DNA of 64,000 nucleotides from TMP-86 sp964247385 (GTDB taxonomy: Bacteria; Pseudomonadota; Gammaproteobacteria; Steroidobacterales; Steroidobacteraceae): NCBI GenBank assembly GCA_964247385.1, contig CAXTUB010000002.1:186001-250000 (forward strand), in the 5' to 3' direction. The notes below the pieces were generated by a model. That model had not been told where the DNA came from. It ran no database searches and saw only the letters and a program-made list of their open reading frames with translations. Every line of letters begins with the position of its first letter. The stretch's first letter is position 1. The translations under genes were made by a program, and so were the position numbers. Shown here piece after piece: positions 52,673 through 60,015 of the stretch.

Positions 52673-54190
52673 TTAGGCGGCGGGAAGCGGGCCCGCGCGA
52701 TCGAATCGCACCGTTCGATTGCGTCCTTGCAGTTTCGCTGCCTGGAGCGCCGACTCCGCGGCGTGCAATAGTTCCGCCACGCTCTTGAATGGAGCGAGTG
52801 AATCAAAGGTTGCGCAACCGAGCGAAATGGTCACGGTCGGCGTGGCGATGCCCACATCGTGCCGGGCACGCTGGAATGCTTCGACGATGCGAGCGCAGAT
52901 GATTTTGCCGGTCGCCGCATCGGTGGCCGGAAACACGAGCGCAAACTCCTCGCCCCCGTAGCGCGCCGTCATATCCGTATCTCGCGTATTGCCGCGCAAA
53001 ATCTTCGCCGTCGCCTCCAGAATGCGATCGCCCGATTGGCGGCCGAAAGCTTCGTTGATGGCTCGGAAATTATCCAGGTCCGCGATGGCCAGCGTGAGCG
53101 GCCACGAGTGCTCTTTGGCGTGCTCGAACTCGCGCTGCAAATGCTGCTCGAGCGCAGCGCGCGTGTAGACGCCGGTCAGCGCATCGCGCATGCGCGCATC
53201 GCCCGCCGGAAGCGTGCGCGACTGCGCGAGCGCGGCGCTCGCTTTCAGATTGTTGACTTCCCGCAACGCGTGCAGATTGCGCAGCATGAGAATTTCGCGG
53301 GCTTGCTCGACGATGGCGTCAGGCTGCACGGCGCCATTCAGCTCGATCTCGAATAGTTTTTCCGCATCGGGCAATAGTGCTGCAACCTTCCCAATGACCT
53401 CGCCGAGGACGTGGCGGTCGATGCCGGTGCTGCGCTCGACTGCTTGTGCAGTCTCGGTGAATGGCCGAGATTTTTCCTCGAGCACGAACAAATCGGCTAC
53501 ATGTCCCGACAGCGCGACGCAACGATCGAATTCTTCGGCCGGATCCGAGGCGCGGCGTGGATCGACGCGATGTGAGCTGGAGATGGCGTGGCACAGCCGC
53601 TCGGGCAAGTTCCACGTCTGCATGAGCCAGCCGCCGATTTCCGCGTGGTCCGCCTTCACCCGCTTCCGCTCGAGCTCCGCAACCGCAACGTGATCGTGTT
53701 GTAGCGCGGTTTCGGTGCGATATAGATCAGGCACGGCGCTGTCGAGCGCCAACATGCCGACGTCCTGCAAGAGTCCGGCAAGAAATAATTCTTCGGCTGC
53801 GTGCTGATGCAACGCCTCGCCCAATGCACGTGCGGCGGTCGCCGCGATCAGCACACGGCGCCAGTAGAACGGATAATCCAGCCCGTGACCCTTGTTGCTC
53901 TTGAGCGAGCGAACCAAAGTGAAACTGAGCGCGAGGGTCAACGTCGCATTCAGGCCGAGCACCACCAGCGCTTGCCGCAGGTTTTCGCTCTTGCGCCGTT
54001 GCGCATAGAGAGGGGAATTTGCAATGCGAAGTACTTTGGTGGTCAGGGCAGGGTCGAGGCTCACCGCCTTGGCCACATCGCCCATCTCGATATCAGGGTC
54101 GCGAGCCAGCGCGATGATATGTGCCGCAACGCCGGCAGGTGTCGGAAAATTAATGAGTTTCTTTAAGTTATTTTCAAGCTCAGGCATCAT
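52673..54190 (-). CDS. HDOD-GGDEF protein, probable diguanylate cyclase
   Basis: c-di-GMP synthase with an N-terminal HDOD domain. 505 residues: HDOD at about 1-215 (INFPTPAGVAAHIIALARD, VLRIANSPLYAQRRKSENL), a linker helix with NLHALREVNNLKASAAL, then GGDEF about 345-500. The A-site reads YGGEEF, which is catalytically competent, and the RxxD inhibition site (RDTD) lies five residues before it, so product feedback is expected. No membrane segment. A neighbouring orn product (not adjacent) would degrade pGpG. Confidence 0.92.
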   Translation of the reverse strand: MMPELENNLKKLINFPTPAGVAAHIIALARDPDIEMGDVAKAVSLDPALTTKVLRIANSPLYAQRRKSENLRQALVVLGLNATLTLALSFTLVRSLKSNKGHGLDYPFYWRRVLIAATAARALGEALHQHAAEELFLAGLLQDVGMLALDSAVPDLYRTETALQHDHVAVAELERKRVKADHAEIGGWLMQTWNLPERLCHAISSSHRVDPRRASDPAEEFDRCVALSGHVADLFVLEEKSRPFTETAQAVERSTGIDRHVLGEVIGKVAALLPDAEKLFEIELNGAVQPDAIVEQAREILMLRNLHALREVNNLKASAALAQSRTLPAGDARMRDALTGVYTRAALEQHLQREFEHAKEHSWPLTLAIADLDNFRAINEAFGRQSGDRILEATAKILRGNTRDTDMTARYGGEEFALVFPATDAATGKIICARIVEAFQRARHDVGIATPTVTISLGCATFDSLAPFKSVAELLHAAESALQAAKLQGRNRTVRFDRAGPLPAA

Positions 54191-54300
54191 GCAGCACTCC
54201 GCGCAAGGCGCACCGCCGGGCCGGGCCCACCTCTGACGAGGTTAGCGTCAGGAGCGCGCGGGACTTGAGCGCAAGCGCGGGTTTGAAGGGCGTGCGAGCT

Positions 54301-54597
54301 CTACGAGTGTGAACTGTGCCACCCGGCGCGCAACGCGCGCCAAAGCGCATAGAGAAGCGCGGGCCCAAGCACCAGAAGCCAATCGCCCGCGTTCCCACCG
54401 GCAAGGCCGCCGAATACCGAACCGTACATGCGTGTGAGACTCGCGCCCTCATATGGGCCCAACAGCAGCAATCCGGCAAAAAAGACCAGGGCCGGCCACA
54501 GCGCAAGCCCCAGCACCAGCAACAGCGTGAACTCCACACCGCGTTGCGCGCCCGGCGGCGCGGCACCGTAGCGGCTTCGCAAACTACTCAAGAACAC
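54301..54597 (-). CDS. Small membrane protein, unknown function
   Basis: 98 residues from GTG 54597. Two or three hydrophobic segments: about 22-48 (EFTLLLVLGLALWPALVFFAG, shown in two parts) and about 70-88 (DWLLVLGPALLYALWRAL). The alternative reading on the plus strand (54316-54633) is hydrophilic and low in family signals, so the minus frame is preferred. No motif recognised. Confidence 0.5.
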   Translation of the reverse strand: MFLSSLRSRYGAAPPGAQRGVEFTLLLVLGLALWPALVFFAGLLLLGPYEGASLTRMYGSVFGGLAGGNAGDWLLVLGPALLYALWRALRAGWHSSHS

Positions 54598-54642
54598 ACG
54601 CAGATACTAATGGATCGACGCGTTCGGCGTTAGACTGCCTGC

Positions 54643-54885
54643 ATGAAGTACTGGCAGCCCGAGCTCATCTATCGGATCAAGCCGTGGGCGCTCATGGCTG
54701 CCGGCGGACTCACAGCAATCGGCGCCGTGGCTTGGTCCTTGTTCGAGGGGAACTGGACTCCGGGCCGAAGCTTCGCCTGTCTGGTCGGAGCGGGCCTCGC
54801 CATTGGCGGCGGGGCGATTTTACAGATGCGTCAAAATTACCGCGTGCGCAGTAAGTGGGCGCGCGCTCACCCGCGCGACGAATGA
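54643..54885 (+). CDS. Small membrane protein upstream of the oxidoreductase
   Basis: 80 residues with two hydrophobic segments (about 15-35 and 46-61) and a basic C terminus (QNYRVRSKWARAHP). Its stop overlaps the ATG of the Gfo/Idh gene (ATGA), which supports it as a real gene. Function unknown. Confidence 0.6.
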   Translation: MKYWQPELIYRIKPWALMAAGGLTAIGAVAWSLFEGNWTPGRSFACLVGAGLAIGGGAILQMRQNYRVRSKWARAHPRDE

Positions 54886-55832
54886 TTCGAGCCGCGGTCA
54901 TCGGCGCGGGTTATCTCGGCCGATATCACGCTCAAAAATATCGCCAGGCTCCAGGGGTGAAGCTGGTCGCCGTGGCCGAGATCGACGCAGCGAAACGCGC
55001 GGCGATTCATTCCGAGCTGGGCGTGGATGTGGTGGAGGACTTCCGCGAGCTGCTCGGCCAAATCGACGCGGCGAGCGTGGTCACGCCGACGCGCTCGCAT
55101 CACCGGGTGGCTCAGGCCTGTCTGAACGCCGGGGTGGACATACTTCTCGAAAAGCCGATGACCGCAACGCTCGATGAGGCGCGCGAGTTGATCGACGTGG
55201 CGCGGCGCCGCGAGCGCATTCTGCAAATCGGTCTGCTCGAGCGTTTCAATCCGGTCTTGCAGGCGGCGCAGCCTCGCATCGGTGCACCGCGATTCGTGGA
55301 GTCAGCGCGCCTCGCGCCGTTCAAAACACGTGGCACGGAAGTCAACGTGGTGCTCGATCTCATGATTCATGACATCGACTTGATTTTGAGCTTGGTCGCA
55401 TCGCCGTTGATTTCCGTCGACGCGATCGGAAGCAGCGTTTTCTCGCGCGAGATCGATATCGCCAATGCGCGTTTGCGCTTCGCGAATGGCTGCGTTGCCA
55501 ATGCGACCGCAAGCCGGATCAGCCTGAAAAGTGAGCGCAAGCTTCGAGTCTTCGAAGACGCTGCGTATATGTCCATCGACTTGCAGCACAAAATTTTGAC
55601 GCGGATCACCAAGGGCGAAGGAGTCAGCGCCGATGGCACACCGCAGGTCGTCATCGCGGAGGAAAGCCATGCAGAAGGCGATGCGCTTCAGGACGAGATC
55701 GAAGCGTTCTGCGAATGCGTGAGAAGCCGTTCGCTGCCACTGGTCGGCGGCATGGAGGGTTTGCGCGCGCTCGAAACTGCTTTGGATATCACCGAGCAGG
55801 TGCGGCGCCAGAGCGCAGCGTTCAGCGCTTGA
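54882..55832 (+). CDS. Gfo/Idh/MocA-family NAD(P)-dependent oxidoreductase
   Basis: Sugar or nucleotide-sugar dehydrogenase of 316 residues from ATG 54882. Rossmann motif VIGAGYLGRYHAQKY, the EKPM motif with conserved Lys (DILLEKPMTATLDEA), and MIHDIDLIL with a catalytic-type His/Asp. The MIHDIDLIL pattern is shared by GnnA/WbpB-type enzymes that oxidise UDP-GlcNAc, but no aminotransferase partner is next to it, so the substrate is open. Confidence 0.88.
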   Translation: MIRAAVIGAGYLGRYHAQKYRQAPGVKLVAVAEIDAAKRAAIHSELGVDVVEDFRELLGQIDAASVVTPTRSHHRVAQACLNAGVDILLEKPMTATLDEARELIDVARRRERILQIGLLERFNPVLQAAQPRIGAPRFVESARLAPFKTRGTEVNVVLDLMIHDIDLILSLVASPLISVDAIGSSVFSREIDIANARLRFANGCVANATASRISLKSERKLRVFEDAAYMSIDLQHKILTRITKGEGVSADGTPQVVIAEESHAEGDALQDEIEAFCECVRSRSLPLVGGMEGLRALETALDITEQVRRQSAAFSA

Positions 55833-55883
55833 CGCGCGCGCGCAGCGCCCCTTGGCGCCGGCTCGCACCTGAGCCCAGTCCCT

Positions 55884-56342
55884 TCACTTCGCCGCGGAGC
55901 CGCTGCCCGCGACATTGACCGAGTCGACGAAATAGCGCGAATCGGCAAAACACGAAATGGGCACCCCGGCGTGCTCGGTGTAATGCAATTGCACTTCGCG
56001 GCCAATAGTGTCTTCGATGCGCTTGGCGACTTGCGGATCACGCACGCTGAATTTCCATACCTGGGGCGTCATGCCCGGAGTGATGGACTGGGGACTCGCG
56101 CCCAGGCTCAAGAATTGCGCGAGATCTCCCTCGAAAGTCTTGCATAGCCAGCCACGACGGGAAAATTTCTGCACAACGCCGGCACGATAACCGTCCGAAT
56201 ACGACCACGACAAGGTCAACCAAGTCCAGGCGGCGAGGCTCGCGGCCAGCAGCACCAAAACGAGCAGGATGATTCTGGCGCCGCTTCGCCGGCGCCGGTT
56301 GCGCACCGAGCTCGGTACGTCGATGGGATTCACGCCACGCAT
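55884..56342 (-). CDS. Single-pass membrane protein, unknown function
   Basis: 152 residues from ATG 56342 (MRGVNPIDVPSSV); the frame is open to 56375, which would overlap the divergent protease gene. A basic stretch (RNRRRRSGAR) precedes one membrane helix at about 24-44 (ILLVLVLLAASLAAWTWL). The remainder should be outside the cytoplasm: GWLCKTFEGDLAQF, RDPQVAKRIEDTIG, GVPISCFADSRYFV, with two Cys that could form a disulfide. A family of conserved proteobacterial hypotheticals, no known role. Confidence 0.75.
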   Translation of the reverse strand: MRGVNPIDVPSSVRNRRRRSGARIILLVLVLLAASLAAWTWLTLSWSYSDGYRAGVVQKFSRRGWLCKTFEGDLAQFLSLGASPQSITPGMTPQVWKFSVRDPQVAKRIEDTIGREVQLHYTEHAGVPISCFADSRYFVDSVNVAGSGSAAK

Positions 56343-56369
56343 TATTGCATCTTTGACGCGTGGCCCCAT

Positions 56370-57374
56370 ATGCAAGGCATGTCAGTCGCTGATCTACCGC
56401 TCATCGATGCCTATTCACGTACCGTCAGTGACGTCGTGGAACGAGCCGCGCCCAGCGTTGCCGCCGTGCGGCCGCGCAGCAAGAAGGACTCGCGTCAGAC
56501 CGAAGCCGGTGAAGGTTCCGGATTCGTATTCACTCCCGATGGCTATCTGCTCACCAATTCCCACGTGGCGCGCGCCGGTAAGACGCCGGACGGAAAGCCG
56601 CCCGCGCTCAAGTTCGTCGTGATGCTGGGTGACGGCGCGCAGTATGGCGCGGAGTGGGTCGGCGACGATGCGGACACCGATCTTGCGCTGCTGCGTCTGG
56701 AAACGTCTCATCGAAGTGCGGTCAGTCCTTTGGCGCTCGGCGAGTCCGCGCGGCTGAAGCGCGGGCAAATCGCCATCACCATCGGTAACCCGCTCGGATT
56801 CGAGCATACCGCGACCGCCGGCATCATCAGCGGGCTCGGACGCAGTATGCGCACCAGCACGGGCCGACTCGTTCCTGATGTGATCCAAACCGACGCCGCG
56901 ATGAATCCGGGCAACTCGGGCGGGCCGCTGCTCAACTCGGCCGGCGAGGTCATTGGGGTCAATACAGCCATCATCCGCGGCGCGCAGGCCATTTGCTTTG
57001 CCGTTGCCATCGACATTGCGAAGTGGGTGATTCCGCAGCTGTTGCAGCACGGACGAGTGCGGCGCGGCTATTTGGGTGTCGGCGGCGCTACCGTGCCGTT
57101 GGACATCCGAATACAACGGCATTTCGAACTGACTCAGTCCAGTGCGGTGCGTGTGCTCAGTGTTGCCTCCGATAGCGCGGCGGCCCATGCCGGAGTGCGC
57201 ATCGATGATCGCCTGCTCGGCATCGATGGCACGTCGCTCGATTCGGTCGATACGCTGCATCACACACTGGACGCCTCGCGCATTGGTCGCGTGAGCATCA
57301 TTCGACTGCTGCGCGGAGCGGCATCTCCGCAAGAACTCTTTGTTGGAGTCACGGTGCCGGAGCGGCGTCAATGA
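56370..57374 (+). CDS. S1C trypsin-like serine protease with PDZ domain, no signal peptide
   Basis: DegP/HtrA-like enzyme of 334 residues. Protease domain with triad His in LLTNSHVARAG, Asp in DTDLALLRL, Ser in MNPGNSGGPLL; PDZ domain from about 232 (RRGYLGVGG, SAAAHAGVRIDDRLLGIDG). All catalytic residues are intact. There is no signal peptide or membrane segment at either start (ATG 56370 or 56379), so it is predicted to be cytoplasmic, unlike DegP, DegQ and DegS. Divergent from the single-pass protein. Confidence 0.9.
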   Translation: MQGMSVADLPLIDAYSRTVSDVVERAAPSVAAVRPRSKKDSRQTEAGEGSGFVFTPDGYLLTNSHVARAGKTPDGKPPALKFVVMLGDGAQYGAEWVGDDADTDLALLRLETSHRSAVSPLALGESARLKRGQIAITIGNPLGFEHTATAGIISGLGRSMRTSTGRLVPDVIQTDAAMNPGNSGGPLLNSAGEVIGVNTAIIRGAQAICFAVAIDIAKWVIPQLLQHGRVRRGYLGVGGATVPLDIRIQRHFELTQSSAVRVLSVASDSAAAHAGVRIDDRLLGIDGTSLDSVDTLHHTLDASRIGRVSIIRLLRGAASPQELFVGVTVPERRQ

Positions 57375-57400
57375 GACGGCGGCTCGCAAACGTCGGAGTC

Positions 57401-57417
57401 GCGGAATTCTCTTCCGC
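57401..57417. terminator. Perfect small hairpin between the protease gene and tmRNA
   Basis: GCGGAA (57401-57406) and TTCCGC (57412-57417) flank a 5-nt loop, 26 bp after the protease stop and 13 bp beyond the tmRNA 3' end. No T-tract on either strand. It may mark the end of one or both convergent transcripts. Confidence 0.3.
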
Positions 57418-57430
57418 ACACCAGGAAAGA

Positions 57431-57785
57431 TGGTGGAGCCGGCGGGAATCGAACCCGCGTCCACAAGCCCTACGTTCCAAGATCTACGTACGTAGCCACA
57501 TCCATTGTTCTCACCGCGCGTTACCCGATGGGCAGGGAAAGCGCACGGCCAGTCCGGTGGCGATTCGCGATGCAGACCCCGGGCCCGTATGCACCGCTAG
57601 CTGATGAGCGCTACCCTCGATCTGACCGCATCAGCGCAGTCGGGCCGAGGTTCAGCCGCGATTAGGCGGCTAGAGCGTAGTTGTCTTCGTTGGCAACTAT
57701 AGGTTTGCAAGCGAGTTTAACGAGGGCACTTGCACCTCGATACGCACCTGGAGTTTCGCGACCCATGTCGAAACCGATCGGCCCC
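57431..57785 (-). ncRNA. ssrA: tmRNA (one-piece)
   Basis: 355 nt on the minus strand. The 5' end GGGGCCG (57785-57779) pairs with CGGCTCC before the encoded CCA (57433-57431). A T arm CGGGTTCGATTCCCG near the 3' end gives the tRNA-Ala-like fold. The internal tag frame is at 57694-57662. Located next to smpB, which encodes its protein partner, as in E. coli. Confidence 0.97.
57662..57694 (-). other. tmRNA tag-peptide reading frame (ANEDNYALAA)
   Basis: The resume codon GCC at 57694-57692 starts GCC AAC GAA GAC AAC TAC, then GCT CTA GCC GCC and stop TAA (57664-57662). The tag ANEDNYALAA differs from E. coli ANDENYALAA by exchange of two acidic residues and keeps the LAA end read by ClpXP. Confidence 0.95.
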
Positions 57786-57876
57786 TGATAACGACGACAA
57801 GTCTAGCACGTGGCGTCAGTGCTCCGATCGCAAACTTTGAACTCACGCTCTGCGGCGCTCTTTCCGCGGATGCTCG

Positions 57877-58350
57877 CTAGCGCCGCGCCGCCTTGAGCAA
57901 TCTCCCTTTGTCGCGCTCCCAAGATCGATCTTTCTCGCTGGCGCGCTTGTCGTGCTGCTTCTTGCCTTTGGCGAGACCCAGCTCGAGCTTGGCACGTCCC
58001 GCTTTCCAATAAAGTGACAACGGCACCAGGGTATAGCCGCGGCGCTCAATGGCCCCGATGAGCCGATCGAGCTCACGTCTCGACAGAAGAAGCTTGCGGG
58101 TGCGGGTCGGATCGGCGGTCACGTGGGTGCTCGCCGAATTGAGCGGCGCAATGTGTGCGCCGAACCAGAACGCCTCGCCATCTTTCAGATACACATAGCT
58201 TTCGGCAATTTGCGCCTTGCCCGAGCGCAAGCTCTTGACCTCCCATCCCATGAGAGCGAGCCCGGCCTCGAAATTCTCCTCAATGAAATAATTGAAGCGC
58301 GCCTTGCGATTGAGTGCGATGGGCGGCGTCGAATTCAGCTTTTCTGCCAT
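57877..58350 (-). CDS. smpB: tmRNA-binding protein SmpB
   Basis: Brings tmRNA to stalled ribosomes. 157 residues from ATG 58350: NRKARFNYFIEENFEAGLAL, GWEVKSLRSGKAQIAESYV, and the basic C-terminal tail with WERDKGRLLKAARR that reads the empty mRNA channel. The frame is open to 58419, but the extra part overlaps the divergent ratA region. Confidence 0.97.
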   Translation of the reverse strand: MAEKLNSTPPIALNRKARFNYFIEENFEAGLALMGWEVKSLRSGKAQIAESYVYLKDGEAFWFGAHIAPLNSASTHVTADPTRTRKLLLSRRELDRLIGAIERRGYTLVPLSLYWKAGRAKLELGLAKGKKQHDKRASEKDRSWERDKGRLLKAARR

Positions 58351-58399
58351 GGCGCATTCTACGCAACACGCGCGCGAGGGCTGCATCCATAATCCGCGC

Positions 58400-58831
58400 G
58401 TGAGAACCATCCAGCGCACTGCACGCGTGATTTATACGCGCGCGCAAATGTTCAATCTCGTCAACGACGTCGCGAGCTATCCGCAATTCATCTCGGGTTG
58501 CGTCGCGGCTTCGACCGAGTCGGCAGGGGAGCGGCAAGCGGTCGCGACGCTCGCCATTGCCAAGGGACCGGTCGAGACCCGCTTGATCACCCACAACCGT
58601 TGGCAAGAAAATGAGTGGATCGACATGCAGCTGATCGAAGGACCTTTGCGATCTCTCGACGCGCGTTGGAGATTTGCGGATATTGCCGCGGCGGGCACGC
58701 GGGTGGACTTTTGCATGCAATTCGAGCTACAGCGCTCGATCATGGGCGTTGCGGTGAACCCAGTCATCGAGCGCCTGCTTGAATCCATGGTGGATGTTTT
58801 CGTGCAGCGCGCCCAAGCATTGCATGGCTGA
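58400..58831 (+). CDS. ratA: RatA-type START/coenzyme Q-binding protein
   Basis: Homologue of RatA (YfjG), a polyketide-cyclase-fold protein; eukaryotic relatives (Coq10) bind ubiquinone, and the E. coli protein has been reported to affect ribosome subunit association. 143 residues from GTG 58400 (VRTIQRTARVIYTRAQMFNL): signature FNLVNDVASYPQFISGCVAA and W-RF core with MVDVFVQRAQAL. An ATG at 58349 is in frame but overlaps smpB. The rnfH start overlaps its end. Confidence 0.92.
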   Translation: MRTIQRTARVIYTRAQMFNLVNDVASYPQFISGCVAASTESAGERQAVATLAIAKGPVETRLITHNRWQENEWIDMQLIEGPLRSLDARWRFADIAAAGTRVDFCMQFELQRSIMGVAVNPVIERLLESMVDVFVQRAQALHG

Positions 58832-59111
58832 TTGGATTGCGATCGAAGTGGCTTATCCAGCAGCCGACGGCATGCGGGTGGTGCAGCTGCAGATGCCGGC
58901 GAGCGCCACGATCGAAGATGCATTGAGCGCAATGGCCCGCGCGCTCGGCTTGCCGGCCGACTCATGGGACCACGCGGCCGTGGGCATTTACGGTCGTCTC
59001 GCCCCCCGGCAGCAGGGCCTTAACGGAGGCGATCGAGTCGAAATTTACCCGCCCCTCAAGGCAGATCCCAAAGCATTGCGGCGCGCCCGCGCGCAGCGCA
59101 ACCGCTATTGA
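58824..59111 (+). CDS. rnfH: RnfH-family ubiquitin-fold protein
   Basis: Small beta-grasp protein (RatB family, formerly YfjF), role uncertain. 95 residues from ATG 58824, overlapping ratA by 8 bp: IAIEVAYPAADGMRVVQLQM and GLNGGDRVEIYPPLKADPKA with a basic tail. The smpB/ratA-rnfH/bamE order matches E. coli. Its last 7 bp overlap the convergent bamE. Confidence 0.92.
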   Translation: MADWIAIEVAYPAADGMRVVQLQMPASATIEDALSAMARALGLPADSWDHAAVGIYGRLAPRQQGLNGGDRVEIYPPLKADPKALRRARAQRNRY

Positions 59112-59485
59112 TAGCTGCGCGGTGGCTTGACCTTGGCCGCCGAGGCATCCTGCGCCGCGACCACCGCGGCGGATGGCTTATCAATCTTCGCTACTTTTTC
59201 CGTCTCGAAATAAACCGTCACTCGGCGCGAGTCGGTGTGCTGTGAACGGCCTTTCTTCAGATAATAAATGTAGTCCCACCGATCTCGATCGAACGTGTCG
59301 GCCACCATGGGAGTGCCCAAGAGATAGCGCACCTGGCTACGCGTCATGCCGGGCTTGACTTGGTCCACGGCGGCTTGGTCGAGAAAGTTGCCTTGCTGCA
59401 CGTTGATGCGATACACGCAGCCGAGCATCGAGAGCGCCAGCGAAACGGCGACCGCGGGAAAAATTCGGCTCGAAGGGTGTTTCAT
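59105..59485 (-). CDS. bamE: Outer-membrane assembly lipoprotein BamE (SmpA)
   Basis: Member of the BAM complex that inserts outer-membrane proteins, stabilising BamD and binding phosphatidylglycerol. 126 residues with lipobox SMLGC (Cys23) after a short signal; the SmpA/OmlA fold shows GNFLDQAAVDQVKPGMTRSQ, LLGTPMVADTFDRDRWDY. The C-terminal 25 residues are an Ala/Lys-rich tail. Divergent from fur. Confidence 0.95.
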   Translation of the reverse strand: MKHPSSRIFPAVAVSLALSMLGCVYRINVQQGNFLDQAAVDQVKPGMTRSQVRYLLGTPMVADTFDRDRWDYIYYLKKGRSQHTDSRRVTVYFETEKVAKIDKPSAAVVAAQDASAAKVKPPRSYQ

Positions 59486-59519
59486 TGCAGCATCGATGGT
59501 GCAAGGTCGGCATTTGCCT

Positions 59520-59525
59520 GATAAT
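59520..59525 (+). promoter_or_regulatory. Candidate -10 box of fur
   Basis: GATAAT matches five of six -10 positions and would start transcription near 59532, leaving a 28-nt leader with GGAAAG before the GTG at 59560. It argues against the ATG at 59524 as the fur start. No clear -35. Confidence 0.35.
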
Positions 59526-59559
59526 GGAGCGGCCGAATCTTAACGGAAAGATCAGCGTG

Positions 59560-60015
59560 CCGCATCGCTTCAAAGAATCTGTTAACCCCGAGACCACGGA
59601 CCTGCGCAAAGCGGGGCTGAAAGTCACGCTGCCGCGCTTGAAAATTCTCGACATCCTGGCGCTGGGCGCTCCGCGCCATCTGAGCGCCGAAGACATCTAC
59701 AAAAAACTGCTGGAATCGAACGAAGACATCGGTCTGGCCACCGTGTATCGCGTGCTTACGCAGTTCGAGGCCGCGGGCCTGGTGGTCCGCCATCATTTCG
59801 AGGGCGGAATGGCGGTGTTCGAGTTGAATCAAGGCGCGCATCACGATCATATCGTGTGCGTGGACTGCGGCAAGGTCGAAGAGTTCATGGACGGCAGCAT
59901 CGAGGATCGGCAACACGCTGTCGCCAAGCGCATGGGGTACGAAATCAGCGATCACTCGCTCATCTTATACGGGCATTGCCGTCGCCCGAACTGTCCGAAC
60001 CGCCGCGCTAAATAG
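59560..60015 (+). CDS. fur: Ferric uptake regulator Fur
   Basis: Iron-responsive repressor. I start at GTG 59560 (GGAAAG 6 nt upstream), giving 151 residues; ATGs at 59485 and 59524 are in frame but lie upstream of or in a likely -10 box. DNA-binding winged helix (DLRKAGLKVTLPRLKILDIL, AEDIYKKLLE, GLATVYRVLTQFEAAG), then the metal-binding half: HHFEGGMAVFELN, HHDHIVCVDCGKVEEF with the CxxC, and a second Cys pair near the end (CRRPNCPN). Confidence 0.95.
   Translation, partial: PHRFKESVNPETTDLRKAGLKVTLPRLKILDILALGAPRHLSAEDIYKKLLESNEDIGLATVYRVLTQFEAAGLVVRHHFEGGMAVFELNQGAHHDHIVCVDCGKVEEFMDGSIEDRQHAVAKRMGYEISDHSLILYGHCRRPNCPNRRAK

Noticed and set aside
54316..54633. 105-residue plus-strand frame opposite the small membrane protein
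   Set aside because: Hydrophilic Arg/Gln-rich translation typical of an antisense shadow of a high-GC gene; the minus-strand frame gives sensible membrane helices.
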